Assembly: GCF_001426405.1 (NCBI RefSeq)
Contig: NZ_LMEP01000012.1
Coordinates: 572,707 to 636,706, forward strand
Source: Streptomyces sp. Root1304
Lineage (GTDB): Bacteria; Actinomycetota; Actinomycetes; Streptomycetales; Streptomycetaceae
DNA: 64,000 bases
Direction: 5' to 3'
A model generated the notes under the pieces. It worked only from the letters and a program-made list of their open reading frames with translations. It did no database searches and was not told the origin of the DNA. The translations under genes were made by a program, and so were the position numbers. The first letter of the stretch is position 1; each line of letters opens with the position of its first letter. Positions 49,322 through 58,682 of the stretch are shown here, piece by piece.

Positions 49322-51508
49322 TTGCACCCCACCAGACTCACGGCGGCCGTGGCCGCCCTGGCGCTCTCGGCGAGCCTCGCGACCGCCCTCGCCGGCACCG
49401 CCGCCGCGGCCCCGCAGGCGCAGCCCGTCCCCCCGGGCCACGGCAAGTCCCTCGCGCTCGCCGCCGCCGACGGCGCCGCCGCGAGCGGCCTCGACGAGCT
49501 GCGGCACGGTGCGGACGAGGACCTCGTCCGCACGTCCGTCACCCCCTGGGCGAACGGTCTGTACTACGCCGCCTACGAGCGCACCTACCGCGGCCTCCCG
49601 GTCGTCGGCGGCGACGCGGTCGTCGTCTCCGACAGCACCGGCAAGGTCCGCGAGGTCACCGGCGAGCGGGCGCCCGCCATCAAGGTCTCCACGCAGGCCA
49701 GGGTGACCGCGGCCGCGGCCCTCGCCACCGCCCGGAAGCAGCTCGCCTCCGTCGAGTCCGCGAGCGCCCCCGAACTGACCGTGCTCCTCAAGGGCGGCAA
49801 GGCCGTCCTCACCTGGCACACCCTGGTCATCGGCCGGACCGCGCAGGACGCCCCGAGCTCCCTCGACACCTTCGTCGACGCCCGCACCGGATCGGTCACC
49901 CGCGCCACCGACAAGATCCTGCACGCCGACGGCCGCGGCTACCACAACGGCAACGTCACCATCGACACCGCCGCGAGCTCCATGACGGACACCACCCGCG
50001 GGGCCTTCAAGTGCGGCGGCCAGAACGGCAGCGCGTACACGGGCTCCTCGCCCTGGGGCAACAACGGCGCCAACGACCTGGTGACCGCCTGCGTCGACAT
50101 CATGTACGCGGCGCAGAAGGAACACTCCATGCTCAAGGAGTGGTTCGGCTACAACGGCCAGAACGGCCAGGGCGGCATGGTCCCGGCCCGCGCCGGACTG
50201 AGCGAGGTCAACGCGTACTACGACGGTACGAAGACGACCTACGGGCGAGCCCAGACCGGCTCCAACCAGCTCACCGGCATCGACGTCGTGGCGCACGAGT
50301 ACGGCCACGAGATCTTCGACCGGACGCCGGGCAGCTCGGGCTCGTCCAACGAGAACGGCGGCATGAACGAGTCGACGGGCGACATCTTCGGCGCGCTCAC
50401 CGAGCACTACGCCAACAACCCGAACGACACCCCGGACTACACGGTCGGCGAGAAGGTCAACTTCTTCGGCGACGGCAAGCCGATCCGGAACATGTACAAC
50501 CCCTCGCTCGTCGGCAACGACCCCAACTGCTACCCGCAGTTGACCTCCGGCACCGAGGTCCACGCGGCGGCCGGCCCGCAGAACCACTGGTTCTACCTGC
50601 TCGCCGAGGGCTCCAACCCGGGCGGCGGCAAGCCCAGCAGCCCGATATGTTCCGGCGGTCCGTCCTCGGTGACCGGCGTCGGCATCCAGAAGGCCGGCAA
50701 GATCTTCATGGGCGCCCTGCTCATGAAGACCTCCTCCTGGAACCACCTCGCCGCCCGCAAGGCGACGCTGACCAGCGCCAAGAACACCTACGGCAGCGTC
50801 GAGTGCAACGCGGTGAAGGCGGCCTGGAACGCGATCGGCGTCCCCGCCCAGTCCGGTGAGACCGACTGCGGCGGCACCACCACCCCGGACTTCACGCTCG
50901 CCCTGAACCCGTCCTCGGGCTCGGTCCAGGCCGGCGGCACCGCCACCTCCACGGTGAACACCTCAACCACCGGCGGCAGCGCGCAGACCGTCCAGCTCTC
51001 CGCGAGCGGCGTCCCGGCCGGCGTCAAGGTCTCCTTCAGCCCCGCCTCGGTGACCTCGGGCTCCTCGTCCACGATGACCGTCCAGGTCGACGCGACCGCG
51101 GCCGACGGCACGTACCCGATCACCGTCACCGGTACGGGCTCCGCCACCCACACCGTCACCTACCAGCTGTCGGTCGGCACCTCGACCCCGCCCACCGGCT
51201 GTGACAACACCGAGTACAGCTACGAGGGCTCCCTGTCCTCCGGTCAGGCCGAGGCCCAGCCGGACGGCTCGTACTACTACTCGGCGACCTCGGGCACCCA
51301 CGTGGGCTGCCTGCGCGGCCCGGCCGGCACCGACTTCGACCTGTACCTGCAGAAGTGGAACGGGTCGACCTGGGTGGACGTGGCCGTCGGCGGCACGGCG
51401 GGCGCCGACGAGGACACCAGCTACTACGGCTCCGCGGGCTACTACCGGTACGTGGTCCACGCGTACAGCGGCTCCGGCGCGTACACGCTGGGCCTGAGCG
51501 CCCCGTAA
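49322..51508 (+). CDS. Secreted M4 (thermolysin-type) zinc metalloprotease with C-terminal beta domains
   Basis: About 728 aa. Signal peptide (LTAAVAALALSASLATALAG), propeptide with FTP-like region, then the M4 catalytic domain with HEYGH (zinc), GGMNESTGD (third ligand Glu) and the downstream histidine near AAAGPQNHWFYLL. After residue about 515 come an Ig-like domain (NPSSGSVQAGGTATSTV) and a PPC domain (TEYSYEGSLSSGQAEAQ to the end) that usually aids secretion and is removed. The start is probably TTG 49322 with GGAGCAG in front; ATG 49235 would lengthen the signal by 29 residues. Controlled by the divergent LysR. Confidence 0.9.
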   Translation: MHPTRLTAAVAALALSASLATALAGTAAAAPQAQPVPPGHGKSLALAAADGAAASGLDELRHGADEDLVRTSVTPWANGLYYAAYERTYRGLPVVGGDAVVVSDSTGKVREVTGERAPAIKVSTQARVTAAAALATARKQLASVESASAPELTVLLKGGKAVLTWHTLVIGRTAQDAPSSLDTFVDARTGSVTRATDKILHADGRGYHNGNVTIDTAASSMTDTTRGAFKCGGQNGSAYTGSSPWGNNGANDLVTACVDIMYAAQKEHSMLKEWFGYNGQNGQGGMVPARAGLSEVNAYYDGTKTTYGRAQTGSNQLTGIDVVAHEYGHEIFDRTPGSSGSSNENGGMNESTGDIFGALTEHYANNPNDTPDYTVGEKVNFFGDGKPIRNMYNPSLVGNDPNCYPQLTSGTEVHAAAGPQNHWFYLLAEGSNPGGGKPSSPICSGGPSSVTGVGIQKAGKIFMGALLMKTSSWNHLAARKATLTSAKNTYGSVECNAVKAAWNAIGVPAQSGETDCGGTTTPDFTLALNPSSGSVQAGGTATSTVNTSTTGGSAQTVQLSASGVPAGVKVSFSPASVTSGSSSTMTVQVDATAADGTYPITVTGTGSATHTVTYQLSVGTSTPPTGCDNTEYSYEGSLSSGQAEAQPDGSYYYSATSGTHVGCLRGPAGTDFDLYLQKWNGSTWVDVAVGGTAGADEDTSYYGSAGYYRYVVHAYSGSGAYTLGLSAP

Positions 51509-51578
51509 GGGGATGAGCGCCCCGTAACGGGGGCGGGGCGCCGCCACGGACCGGGGGTTCCGTGACGGCCTCCCCGGA

Positions 51579-51611
51579 GCCGGGCGGCCGAATGTCCCAC
51601 GGCCGCCCGGC
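51579..51611. terminator. Bidirectional terminator between metalloprotease and nitrilase genes
   Basis: Perfect 12-bp stem GCCGGGCGGCCG/CGGCCGCCCGGC with a 9-nt loop between convergent genes ending at 51508 and 51657. Confidence 0.82.
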
Positions 51612-51656
51612 TTCTCCGTGCTCCTGGCCCGGCCGGCCTCGGCCGGGACGTCCGGC

Positions 51657-52382
51657 TCAGCCGACCTCCGCCAGCACGAACCCGGGTTCCGTCCCGCCCG
51701 CGTCCGCGACGCGTTCGCCGTCCGGGCCCCAGGCGCCCGCCGCGCCGACCCCCACGCCGTCCTCGTTGGGCCCCAGGACGTTGCCGAGCACCACGTACAG
51801 ACCGAAGTCCCTGGCCCGTACCGGGTACACCTCCTCGAACGAGTCGTTGTCGGCGCCGAGCACCGAACTCGCCAGATACACCGCGCAGCCGTCGGCGGCC
51901 GCCCGCCCGGCCAGTTCGGGGAAGCGGTTGTCGTAGCAGGTGGCCAGGGCGAACCGGACCCCGTCGAGCGCGAACCGCCCGTCGGCGGCGCCCGGTTCGA
52001 AGACCTCCGCCTCGACCCCGTACAGGTGCAGCTTGTCGTAGCGGGCGAGGAGCGCGCCGTCCGGGCCGATCACCAGCGTGGTGATCCCGGGCCGTGAACC
52101 ACCGCCCCGCACGGGCCCGTTGACCACGGCCGCCGTACCGGCCGCCCGGCAGGCCTCCCGTACGGGAGCGAGCCGGGGGTCGTCCTCGTCGAGGACCAGG
52201 CCGGGGGTGTCCCGGATCAGCGACGGCTCGTACCCGGTGAGCGAGAGCTCGGCGAAGACCACGACCCGGGCCCCCTCCGCCCCGGCGGCCCGGACGAGCC
52301 CGGCGATCGTACGGACGTTGGCGTCGATGTCCCCGGCGACCGGGGCGAACTGGGTGGCTGCGACGATCATGACCCCCATCAT
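51657..52382 (-). CDS. Carbon-nitrogen hydrolase (nitrilase superfamily)
   Basis: 241 aa. The Glu-Lys-Cys triad is present: Glu45 (FAELSLTGYEP), Lys117 (RYDKLHLYG) and Cys149 (ATCYDNRFPE). It hydrolyses a small amide or carbamoyl bond in the cytoplasm. ATG 52382 overlaps the LysR stop (ATGA), which implies coupling; ATG 52379 or 52370 is possible. The sequence is shorter than typical N-carbamoylputrescine amidases and lacks their usual WFPE sequence after the cysteine, so AguB activity is doubtful. Confidence 0.85.
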   Translation of the reverse strand: MMGVMIVAATQFAPVAGDIDANVRTIAGLVRAAGAEGARVVVFAELSLTGYEPSLIRDTPGLVLDEDDPRLAPVREACRAAGTAAVVNGPVRGGGSRPGITTLVIGPDGALLARYDKLHLYGVEAEVFEPGAADGRFALDGVRFALATCYDNRFPELAGRAAADGCAVYLASSVLGADNDSFEEVYPVRARDFGLYVVLGNVLGPNEDGVGVGAAGAWGPDGERVADAGGTEPGFVLAEVG

Positions 52383-53317
52383 CCCGCGCGCCCGCCGCGC
52401 GGGAACGCGCGGGACCGGCGCAGCGCCTCCGCCGTCTCCCGCAGCAGTCCGAGGAAGGCGGTCGCCGCCACGGTCGGGACCGGCGGGGTCGCGGCGCGGA
52501 CGCTGCGGTACGGGACGTCGTCGGGGTGGATCGTGACGAGCGTGACGTCCCGGCGCACGGACGCCGCCGCGAGCGCCGGAACGAGGGTGACGCCCAGTCC
52601 CGCGGCCACCGCGCCGAGCTTGGCGATCCAGTCCTGCGCCAGCAGCCCGGTGCGCGGCCGGAACCCGGCGGCGACGGCCGGCCCGAACAGGGTGTCCGCC
52701 GGCTGCTCGGCGCCGACGATCCACTCCTCGTCGGCCAGTTCGGCCAGCCGCACCGCCCGCCGCCCCGCGTAGGGGTGACCGCGCTCCAGGGCCACCAGCA
52801 TCGGTTCGTCGAGGAGGTGGTGGAGCGTCACGCCCTCCACCGGGGGAGCGCCGGGGGCCGGGCAGACCACCGCGAGATCCTGTTCCCCGGCGGCGAGCCG
52901 GGCCAGGTGCTTCACCGAGGGGCCCTCGGCGCGGGTGACGGTCACGCCCGGATGCCGGGTGCGGAACGCGGCCTGGGCGCGGGGGACGAGAGCCGCGTTG
53001 GCGCTGGAGAACGAGCCGAGCCGGAGCAGCCCGCCCTCCAGGGTGCGCAGCGCGGCCAGTTCGGTCCGGGCGGCGGCCAGCCGGTCGCGTACCGCCTCGG
53101 CGTGCGGCAGCAGCACCCGGCCCGCCTCGGTCAGCCGCACCCCGCGCGGCAGCCGCTCGAACAGCACCGCGCCGGTCTCGTCCTCCAGGGACTGGACCTG
53201 GCGCGAGACGGCGGACTGGGTGTAGCCGAGGGCGCGGGCGGCGGAGGTGAAGGAGCCCTCGCGGGCCACGGCGAGGAAGGCCTCGTACAGTCCATGCGTG
53301 GTGGGCATGGCAGTCAT
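52379..53317 (-). CDS. LysR-family regulator
   Basis: 312 aa. Winged helix YEAFLAVAREGSFTSAARALGYTQSAVSRQVQSLED (read in parts) followed by an effector-binding domain. ATG 53317 chosen; 53308 is possible. It is co-directional and overlapping with the nitrilase and divergent from the dehydrogenase at 53367 across only 49 bp, so one short region must contain both promoters and its binding site. Confidence 0.9.
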   Translation of the reverse strand: MTAMPTTHGLYEAFLAVAREGSFTSAARALGYTQSAVSRQVQSLEDETGAVLFERLPRGVRLTEAGRVLLPHAEAVRDRLAAARTELAALRTLEGGLLRLGSFSSANAALVPRAQAAFRTRHPGVTVTRAEGPSVKHLARLAAGEQDLAVVCPAPGAPPVEGVTLHHLLDEPMLVALERGHPYAGRRAVRLAELADEEWIVGAEQPADTLFGPAVAAGFRPRTGLLAQDWIAKLGAVAAGLGVTLVPALAAASVRRDVTLVTIHPDDVPYRSVRAATPPVPTVAATAFLGLLRETAEALRRSRAFPRGGRAG

Positions 53318-53366
53318 GCTAGACACTCGCTTGTCGCATGGGTGACCCGGTCCTAGCGTCGAGGTC

Positions 53367-54236
53367 ATGAACGCCACGAACGCCCTGAGCACCACGGACA
53401 CGGACCCCGCCGTCGAGACCGCCCCCGCCCCGCAGCGGACCGCCTTCCTCGGCCTCGGCTCCATGGGACTCCCCATGGCCCGCCGGCTGCTGGACGCCGG
53501 ACACCCGCTGACCGTCTGGAACCGCACGCCCGCCAAGGCCGACGCCCTGGTCGCGGCAGGCGCCGTGCGCGCCGCGACCCCCGCCGAGGCCGTCCGGGAC
53601 GCCGAGGTCGTCGTCACGATGCTCGCGGACCCGGCCGCCGCGCTCGCCGTCGCGGACGAGCTGATCCCCGCGCTGCGTCCGGGTACCCACTGGGTCGACA
53701 CCTCGACGGTCGGCCCGGACACCGTCGCGGCCCTGGCCGCCCGGCTCCCCGCCGGGGTCACCCTGATCGACGCGCCCGTCATGGGCAGCGTCGACCGGGC
53801 CGCCACCGGTGAGCTGCTGATCTTCGCGGGCGGTGACACCGCGCCCGTCGCCGCGCTCCTCGGCCGGCTCGGGACGGTGACCTCCTGCGGGGGCCCGGGG
53901 ACGGGCGCCGCGCTCAAGCTGGTGCTCATCAACGCCGCCATCGGCGGGGTCGCCCTGGTCGCGGAGGCCCTCACGCTGGCCGACTCCCTCGGCCTGCCCC
54001 GGGAACCGGCGCTGCGCATGCTCGGCGCGGGTCCGCTCGCGGGCGCCGTCGGCCGGGCCACCGCCACCGGCTCGTACTTCCCGGTCGCCCTCGCCGCGAA
54101 GGACGTCGCCCTGGCCACGGCGGTGACGGAACTCCCCGTCCTGGAGGCCGTCCACGGCCTCCTGACCGCCGACCCGTCCCTCCTGGGCGAGGACCTGGCG
54201 GCGGTCGTCCGCCAGGGACCGTCCCCCTCGAACTAG
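53367..54236 (+). CDS. NAD(P)-dependent beta-hydroxyacid dehydrogenase
   Basis: 289 aa. Rossmann fold FLGLGSMGLPMARRLLDAGH (starting about residue 27), WNRTPAKADAL, catalytic-region IDAPVMGSVDRA (substrate loop) and the lysine in GTGAALKLVLINAAI (about residue 190). The family includes 3-hydroxyisobutyrate and tartronate semialdehyde reductases. Divergent from a LysR gene that probably regulates it. Overlaps the convergent TetR gene by 4 bp. Confidence 0.9.
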   Translation: MNATNALSTTDTDPAVETAPAPQRTAFLGLGSMGLPMARRLLDAGHPLTVWNRTPAKADALVAAGAVRAATPAEAVRDAEVVVTMLADPAAALAVADELIPALRPGTHWVDTSTVGPDTVAALAARLPAGVTLIDAPVMGSVDRAATGELLIFAGGDTAPVAALLGRLGTVTSCGGPGTGAALKLVLINAAIGGVALVAEALTLADSLGLPREPALRMLGAGPLAGAVGRATATGSYFPVALAAKDVALATAVTELPVLEAVHGLLTADPSLLGEDLAAVVRQGPSPSN

Positions 54237-54814
54237 GGCCTGTTCTCCCCGTCGTCCCCCGACAGCAGCCGCAGGAAGTCCCGGAAGGCGCCCGGCATGT
54301 CGACCGCCGAGGGGTCCAGGAGCCACTGGTACTGGAGTCCGTCCATCACGGCGGTGAGCAGGGGCGCCGCCCGCTCCGGGGTGAGTCCGCCCGGCAGCCG
54401 GTCGCCGAACTCGGTGCGCAGCACGTCCGCCATGTTCGCCCGGACCTGCGCGTACCGCTCGGTGAAGAACTCCCGCGCCGGGTGCCCGTCCGTCACGCTC
54501 TCGCCGAGCAGCGCGGAGAAGGTCTGCACGATGCCGGGCCGCATGGCGTTGTACTCGACGAGGGATTCGATCAGGTCGAGCCGCCAGCCCTCGCGGTCCC
54601 GGCCGCCGCTCGTGTCCCAGCGGTCGCGCTCCTCCAGGACGGCGACGAGCAGCGCCTCCTTCGTCGGGAAGTAGTGCAGCAGCCCCTGCTGGGTCAGCCC
54701 GACCCGCTCGGCGACCGAGCCGAGGGTGGCGCCCCGGTAGCCGCGCTCGGCGATCACTTCGAGGGCGGCGCGGAGGATGTCCGCACGCCGTTCCTCACTC
54801 CTGGCCCGCACCAT
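54233..54814 (-). CDS. TetR-family regulator, BetI-like
   Basis: 193 aa. HTH: RRADILRAALEVIAERGYRG, AERVGLTQQGLLHYFPTKEALL (residues about 9-55). The C-terminal domain ends AFRDFLRLL. Divergent from a family 3 glycoside hydrolase gene, which it likely represses until a sugar signal is present. The sugar-responsive role is inferred from position. Confidence 0.9.
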   Translation of the reverse strand: MVRARSEERRADILRAALEVIAERGYRGATLGSVAERVGLTQQGLLHYFPTKEALLVAVLEERDRWDTSGGRDREGWRLDLIESLVEYNAMRPGIVQTFSALLGESVTDGHPAREFFTERYAQVRANMADVLRTEFGDRLPGGLTPERAAPLLTAVMDGLQYQWLLDPSAVDMPGAFRDFLRLLSGDDGENRP

Positions 54815-54915
54815 CGCCGTGGCCCCCTTCCGCGTCGTCGTTCCCGCCGTCGCTTCCGATCATCGCTTCCGACAGGACCGTATCCCCTCCAGGAGAGTAA
54901 CAAACAGATAACATC

Positions 54916-54933
54916 ACCTACCGCGCTACAGGT
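54916..54933. promoter_or_regulatory. Possible operator between tetR and the GH3 gene
   Basis: ACCT-ACC-GCGC-TAC-AGGT: imperfect 18-bp palindrome (12 of 18 symmetric) in the divergent promoter region, next to the AT-rich ATAACATC stretch. Weak evidence. Confidence 0.3.
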
Positions 54934-54991
54934 AAATGGGTGCAGGATGGACGCATCGGGGTCATCGGTACGTCAACGAGGAGGTACGGCC

Positions 54992-57430
54992 ATGACGGAG
55001 ACCAGCGCCGACACGGCACGGGAAGCGATCGTCGAGGCGGCACTCGCCAAGCTCGACCTGGACACCAAGACCCGGCTGCTCGGCGGCCAGGACATGTGGT
55101 CCCTGCCCGCCCTGCCGGAGATCGGCCTGAAGTCCCTGGTCATGTCCGACGGCCCGATCGGCGTCCGCGGCGTCCGCTGGACCGCCGACGACCCGTCCGT
55201 CGCCCTGCCGTCCCCGACCGCGCTCGCCGCCACCTGGGACCCGGCCCTCGCCCGCCGCGCCGGCCACCTCCTCGCCCAGGAAGCCCGCCGCAAGAGCGTC
55301 CACGTGCTCCTCGCGCCGACCGTCAACCTGCACCGCACCCCGCTCGGCGGCCGCCACTTCGAGGCCTACAGCGAGGACCCCTACCTGACCGGCGCCGTCG
55401 CGACCGGCTACGTCCAGGGCGTCCAGGAGGGCGGCGTCGGCACCACCGTCAAGCACTTCGTCGCCAACGACGCCGAGACCGACCGCTTCACCGTCGACAA
55501 CCGGATCGCCCCGCGGCCGCTCCGCGAGCTCTACCTCGCCCCCTTCGAGGCCATCGTCAAGAACGCCCACCCCTGGGGCATCATGACGGCCTACAACCAG
55601 GTCAACGGCGTGACCATGACCGAGCACCGCCACCTGGTCAACGAGGTCCTCCGCGGCGAGTGGGGCTTCGACGGCTACAACGTCTCCGACTGGATGGCCG
55701 CCCGCTCCACCACCGGCGACATCGAGGGCGGCCTCGACGTCGCCATGCCCGGCCCCGAGACCGTCTACGGCGAGCACCTCGCCGCCGCCGTCCGCGCCGG
55801 CGAGGTCGCCGAGTCCACCGTCGACACCGCCGTCCGCAACGTCCTGCGGCTCGCCGCCCGCGTCGGCGCCCTCGAAGGCGCCCCGCCGGCCGTCACCGAG
55901 CACCCCGCCACGATCGACGGCGACGCCCTCGCCCGCGAGATCGCCCGCCGCGGCTTCGTCCTCGTACGGAACGAGAACGGCGCGCTCCCGCTGGCCGCCG
56001 GCACCACCGTCGCCCTCTCCGGCGCCGCCGCCCGCGACGCCCGCGTCCTCGGCGGCGGCTCCGCCCAGGTCTTCCCCGAGCACGTCGTCTCCCCGCTCGA
56101 CGGCCTCACCGCCGCCCTCCACGAGGGTGCGCTGACCTTCAGCATCGGCGCCGACCCCAGCGAGGAACTCGTCCCCGCCGACCAGGGCTTCAGCATCCGC
56201 GCCCGCTGCCGCGACGCCGAGGGCCGCCTCCTCGGCGAGGGCTCCCTGCCCAACGGCCAGGTCCAGTGGATCGGCGACGACCTCCCGGCCGGCGTCAGCC
56301 ACGACGAGCTCGCCTCCGTCGAGGTCGTCGGCACCTTCACCCCGCGCGAGTCCGGCGAGCACGCCTTCGGCACCCGCGGCCTGGGCTCCTACCTCCTCAC
56401 CGTCGCCGGGGAGACCGTCTTCGACGGCGTCCAGGAACTGGGCCCCGAGGCCGACCCCTTCGAGGCCTTCTTCGGCTCCCCGGTCGAGCGCGGCAAGGTC
56501 ACGCTCACCGCCGGCGAGACCGTCGAGGTCTCCCTGCTCCACACCCTGGAGAAGGACCCCGAGGAGGCGATGCGGGCCGTCATGTTCTCCTTCGTCCACC
56601 TCGGTCCCCGCCGTGACCCCGACGAACTGATCGCCGAGGCCGTCGAGGCCGCCCGCACCGCGGACACCGCCGTCGTGGTCGTCGCCACCACCGAGCGCGT
56701 CGAGTCCGAGGGCTTCGACCGCCAGGACCTCGCGCTCCCCGGCCGCCAGGACGACCTCGTACGGGCCGTCGCCGCCGTCAACCCGAACACCGTCGTCGTG
56801 GTCAACGCCGGCTCCCCGGTCGAACTGCCCTGGCGCGAGGACGTGGCCGCGATCCTGCTCAGCTGGTTCCCCGGCCAGGAGGGCGGCGCCGCCCTCGCCG
56901 ACGTCCTCACCGGCGCCGAGGAGCCCGGCGGGCGCCTCCCCACCACCTGGCCCGTCGCCCTCGCCGACGTCCCGGTCACCGAGGTCACCCCCACCGGGGG
57001 CCGACTCGACTACGCCGAGGGCGTGTTCATCGGCTACCGCGCCTGGGACAGGGCCGGCGCCGTCCCCGCGTACGCCTTCGGCCACGGCCTCGGCTACACC
57101 ACCTGGTCGTACGAGACCCTCACGGCCGGCCCTGACACCGCCACCGTCCGGCTCACCAACACCGGCGACCGCACCGGCCGCGAGATCGTCCAGCTCTACC
57201 TGGCGCCCGTCGACGACTCCGTCGAGCGCCCGGCCCGCTGGCTCGCCGCCTTCGCGAGCGTCGAGGCGGGCCCCGGCGAGACCGTCGAGGCCGAGATCGC
57301 GCTGCCCCGCCGCGCCTTCGAGATCTGGGACGAGGACAAGAACGACTGGACCTTCGTCCACGGCCGTTACGAGGTCCTTGCCGCGCACTCCCTGACGGAC
57401 GCCCGGCTGAGCGCGACACTGGAGGTCTGA
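54992..57430 (+). CDS. Family 3 glycoside hydrolase (beta-glucosidase type)
   Basis: 812 aa, no signal peptide, so cytoplasmic. The GH3 N-terminal barrel includes VKHFVAND and the nucleophile aspartate in YNVSDWMAARS. A PA14-like domain is inserted in the second half (about residues 385-530, GSYLLTVAGETVFDG), then the second catalytic domain (VVATTERVESEGFDRQDL, LSWFPGQEGG) and a fibronectin-like C-terminal domain. It would hydrolyse imported beta-linked disaccharides or glycosides. Good ribosome site GAGGAGG at ATG 54992. Regulated by divergent TetR. Confidence 0.93.
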   Translation: MTETSADTAREAIVEAALAKLDLDTKTRLLGGQDMWSLPALPEIGLKSLVMSDGPIGVRGVRWTADDPSVALPSPTALAATWDPALARRAGHLLAQEARRKSVHVLLAPTVNLHRTPLGGRHFEAYSEDPYLTGAVATGYVQGVQEGGVGTTVKHFVANDAETDRFTVDNRIAPRPLRELYLAPFEAIVKNAHPWGIMTAYNQVNGVTMTEHRHLVNEVLRGEWGFDGYNVSDWMAARSTTGDIEGGLDVAMPGPETVYGEHLAAAVRAGEVAESTVDTAVRNVLRLAARVGALEGAPPAVTEHPATIDGDALAREIARRGFVLVRNENGALPLAAGTTVALSGAAARDARVLGGGSAQVFPEHVVSPLDGLTAALHEGALTFSIGADPSEELVPADQGFSIRARCRDAEGRLLGEGSLPNGQVQWIGDDLPAGVSHDELASVEVVGTFTPRESGEHAFGTRGLGSYLLTVAGETVFDGVQELGPEADPFEAFFGSPVERGKVTLTAGETVEVSLLHTLEKDPEEAMRAVMFSFVHLGPRRDPDELIAEAVEAARTADTAVVVVATTERVESEGFDRQDLALPGRQDDLVRAVAAVNPNTVVVVNAGSPVELPWREDVAAILLSWFPGQEGGAALADVLTGAEEPGGRLPTTWPVALADVPVTEVTPTGGRLDYAEGVFIGYRAWDRAGAVPAYAFGHGLGYTTWSYETLTAGPDTATVRLTNTGDRTGREIVQLYLAPVDDSVERPARWLAAFASVEAGPGETVEAEIALPRRAFEIWDEDKNDWTFVHGRYEVLAAHSLTDARLSATLEV

Positions 57431-57479
57431 CCCCTCCGGGGGTCATCCCCGAGGACCCTCCGAGGGTCCCCGAGAACGG

Positions 57480-57511
57480 CCCCGGGGCGGAACCTGACAA
57501 CCGCCCCGGGG
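57480..57511. terminator. Bidirectional terminator between GH3 and SGNH genes
   Basis: Perfect 11-bp stem CCCCGGGGCGG/CCGCCCCGGGG with a 10-nt loop, between convergent stops at 57430 and 57516. Confidence 0.85.
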
Positions 57512-57515
57512 TCCC

Positions 57516-58424
57516 TCACTCCTTCGTGATCCGCCGGTACGCCAGCTCCGCGAGCCGTGCCTGCCCGTCCCGGCTCGGATGGAACCAGTCCCAGGGGCTC
57601 AACTGCCCGCCGTCGAACCGGAATCCGAAGACCGCCCCGCCGTCGTACCGGCAGCGCTCGTCCTTCGCGCACACCTCGGCGAGCACCCGGTTGTACGCGA
57701 CCACCCGGTCCCGTACCCCGGCGCGCCGCCGCTCCGCCGCCGGACCCAGGTCCTCCGGGTCCGCCAGCATCGCGCCGCAGATCCCCAGCTTCCACACCTC
57801 CCGGCCCATCGGGCTCACCCGTCCGGTCGACCACAGGTGCATCAGGTCCGGCACGCTCGCCACGTACACCTGCGCCTTCGGCGCGCCCTTCCTGAGCCGG
57901 GCCATGGCCGTCTCGAAGGAGGACCGGAAATCGGCGACCGGTGTCATCAGGTCCGGGGTCGCCCGGCAGGCGTCGTTGGCGCCCATCATCACCGTGACCA
58001 GCGCGGGGCGTTCGGCCGCCGCCCCCGCCATCTGCTCGGGGAGCTCCGCCATCCGCGCGCCCGTCCGGGCCAGGTTCCAGCTGTGGGTGGCCACCTTCGC
58101 CGGGCCGAGGAGGCGCAGGGCGAGGCTGTTCACGGCGGTGTCCGTGCCCGTCGCCCAGGAGACCGCGGGGCAGTCCGACAGGACCGAACAGGCGTCGAAG
58201 GCGCGGGTGACCGAGTCCCCGACGGCGGCGACGGAGGCGGGGGAGACGTCCCAGAGCGGCTCCGGCGGCTTCGGCTTCGGCTCAGGGCTCGCCTTCGAGG
58301 TCGCTCTCGCGGCCGGATCCGTCCCGTCCGGCTCCCCGGCGGTGCAGCCGGACAGTGCCCCGGCGCACAGCAGTGCGGCCGTCGCGGCGGCGACAGCGGT
58401 ACGGAATCGGCGTCGGCCGCGCAT
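57516..58424 (-). CDS. SGNH/GDSL hydrolase lipoprotein
   Basis: 302 aa. Lipobox ALSGC near residue 26, then a proline/lysine linker. Block I AAVGDSVTRAFDAC holds the nucleophile serine; block III-like MMGANDAC and block V DWFHPS (catalytic Asp-His) complete the fold. Probably an extracellular esterase or lipase attached to the membrane. ATG 58424 follows GAAGGAGG. Confidence 0.88.
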   Translation of the reverse strand: MRGRRRFRTAVAAATAALLCAGALSGCTAGEPDGTDPAARATSKASPEPKPKPPEPLWDVSPASVAAVGDSVTRAFDACSVLSDCPAVSWATGTDTAVNSLALRLLGPAKVATHSWNLARTGARMAELPEQMAGAAAERPALVTVMMGANDACRATPDLMTPVADFRSSFETAMARLRKGAPKAQVYVASVPDLMHLWSTGRVSPMGREVWKLGICGAMLADPEDLGPAAERRRAGVRDRVVAYNRVLAEVCAKDERCRYDGGAVFGFRFDGGQLSPWDWFHPSRDGQARLAELAYRRITKE

Positions 58425-58682
58425 CCTCGGCCCCTCCTTCGGCGTCCTGGCGGGTGAAAGCTTCGTGTTCACCCGCCCCCGGACCGACCGTACGTCACAC
58501 CGATGACGGTGCGGCACGGTAGCTTTTCCCCCGTCGAACCAGAGGCACCTTTGCCGAACGGCTCCGGTAAATTACATCACGTCACATGCTGTCCCCTTTT
58601 TGAGGGTTTGCCATGTTCTGCTCCTGATGCTGTTTACTGAGGCCGCTGGGAAAGGCGAACTCGTCCCACACTGGAGGTCCCG

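Noticed and set aside
54235..54244. TAGGGCCTGT, a ten-base match to the MITE end
   Set aside because: Similarity stops after ten bases, there is no inverted partner nearby, and the bases are part of two overlapping stop regions; chance match.
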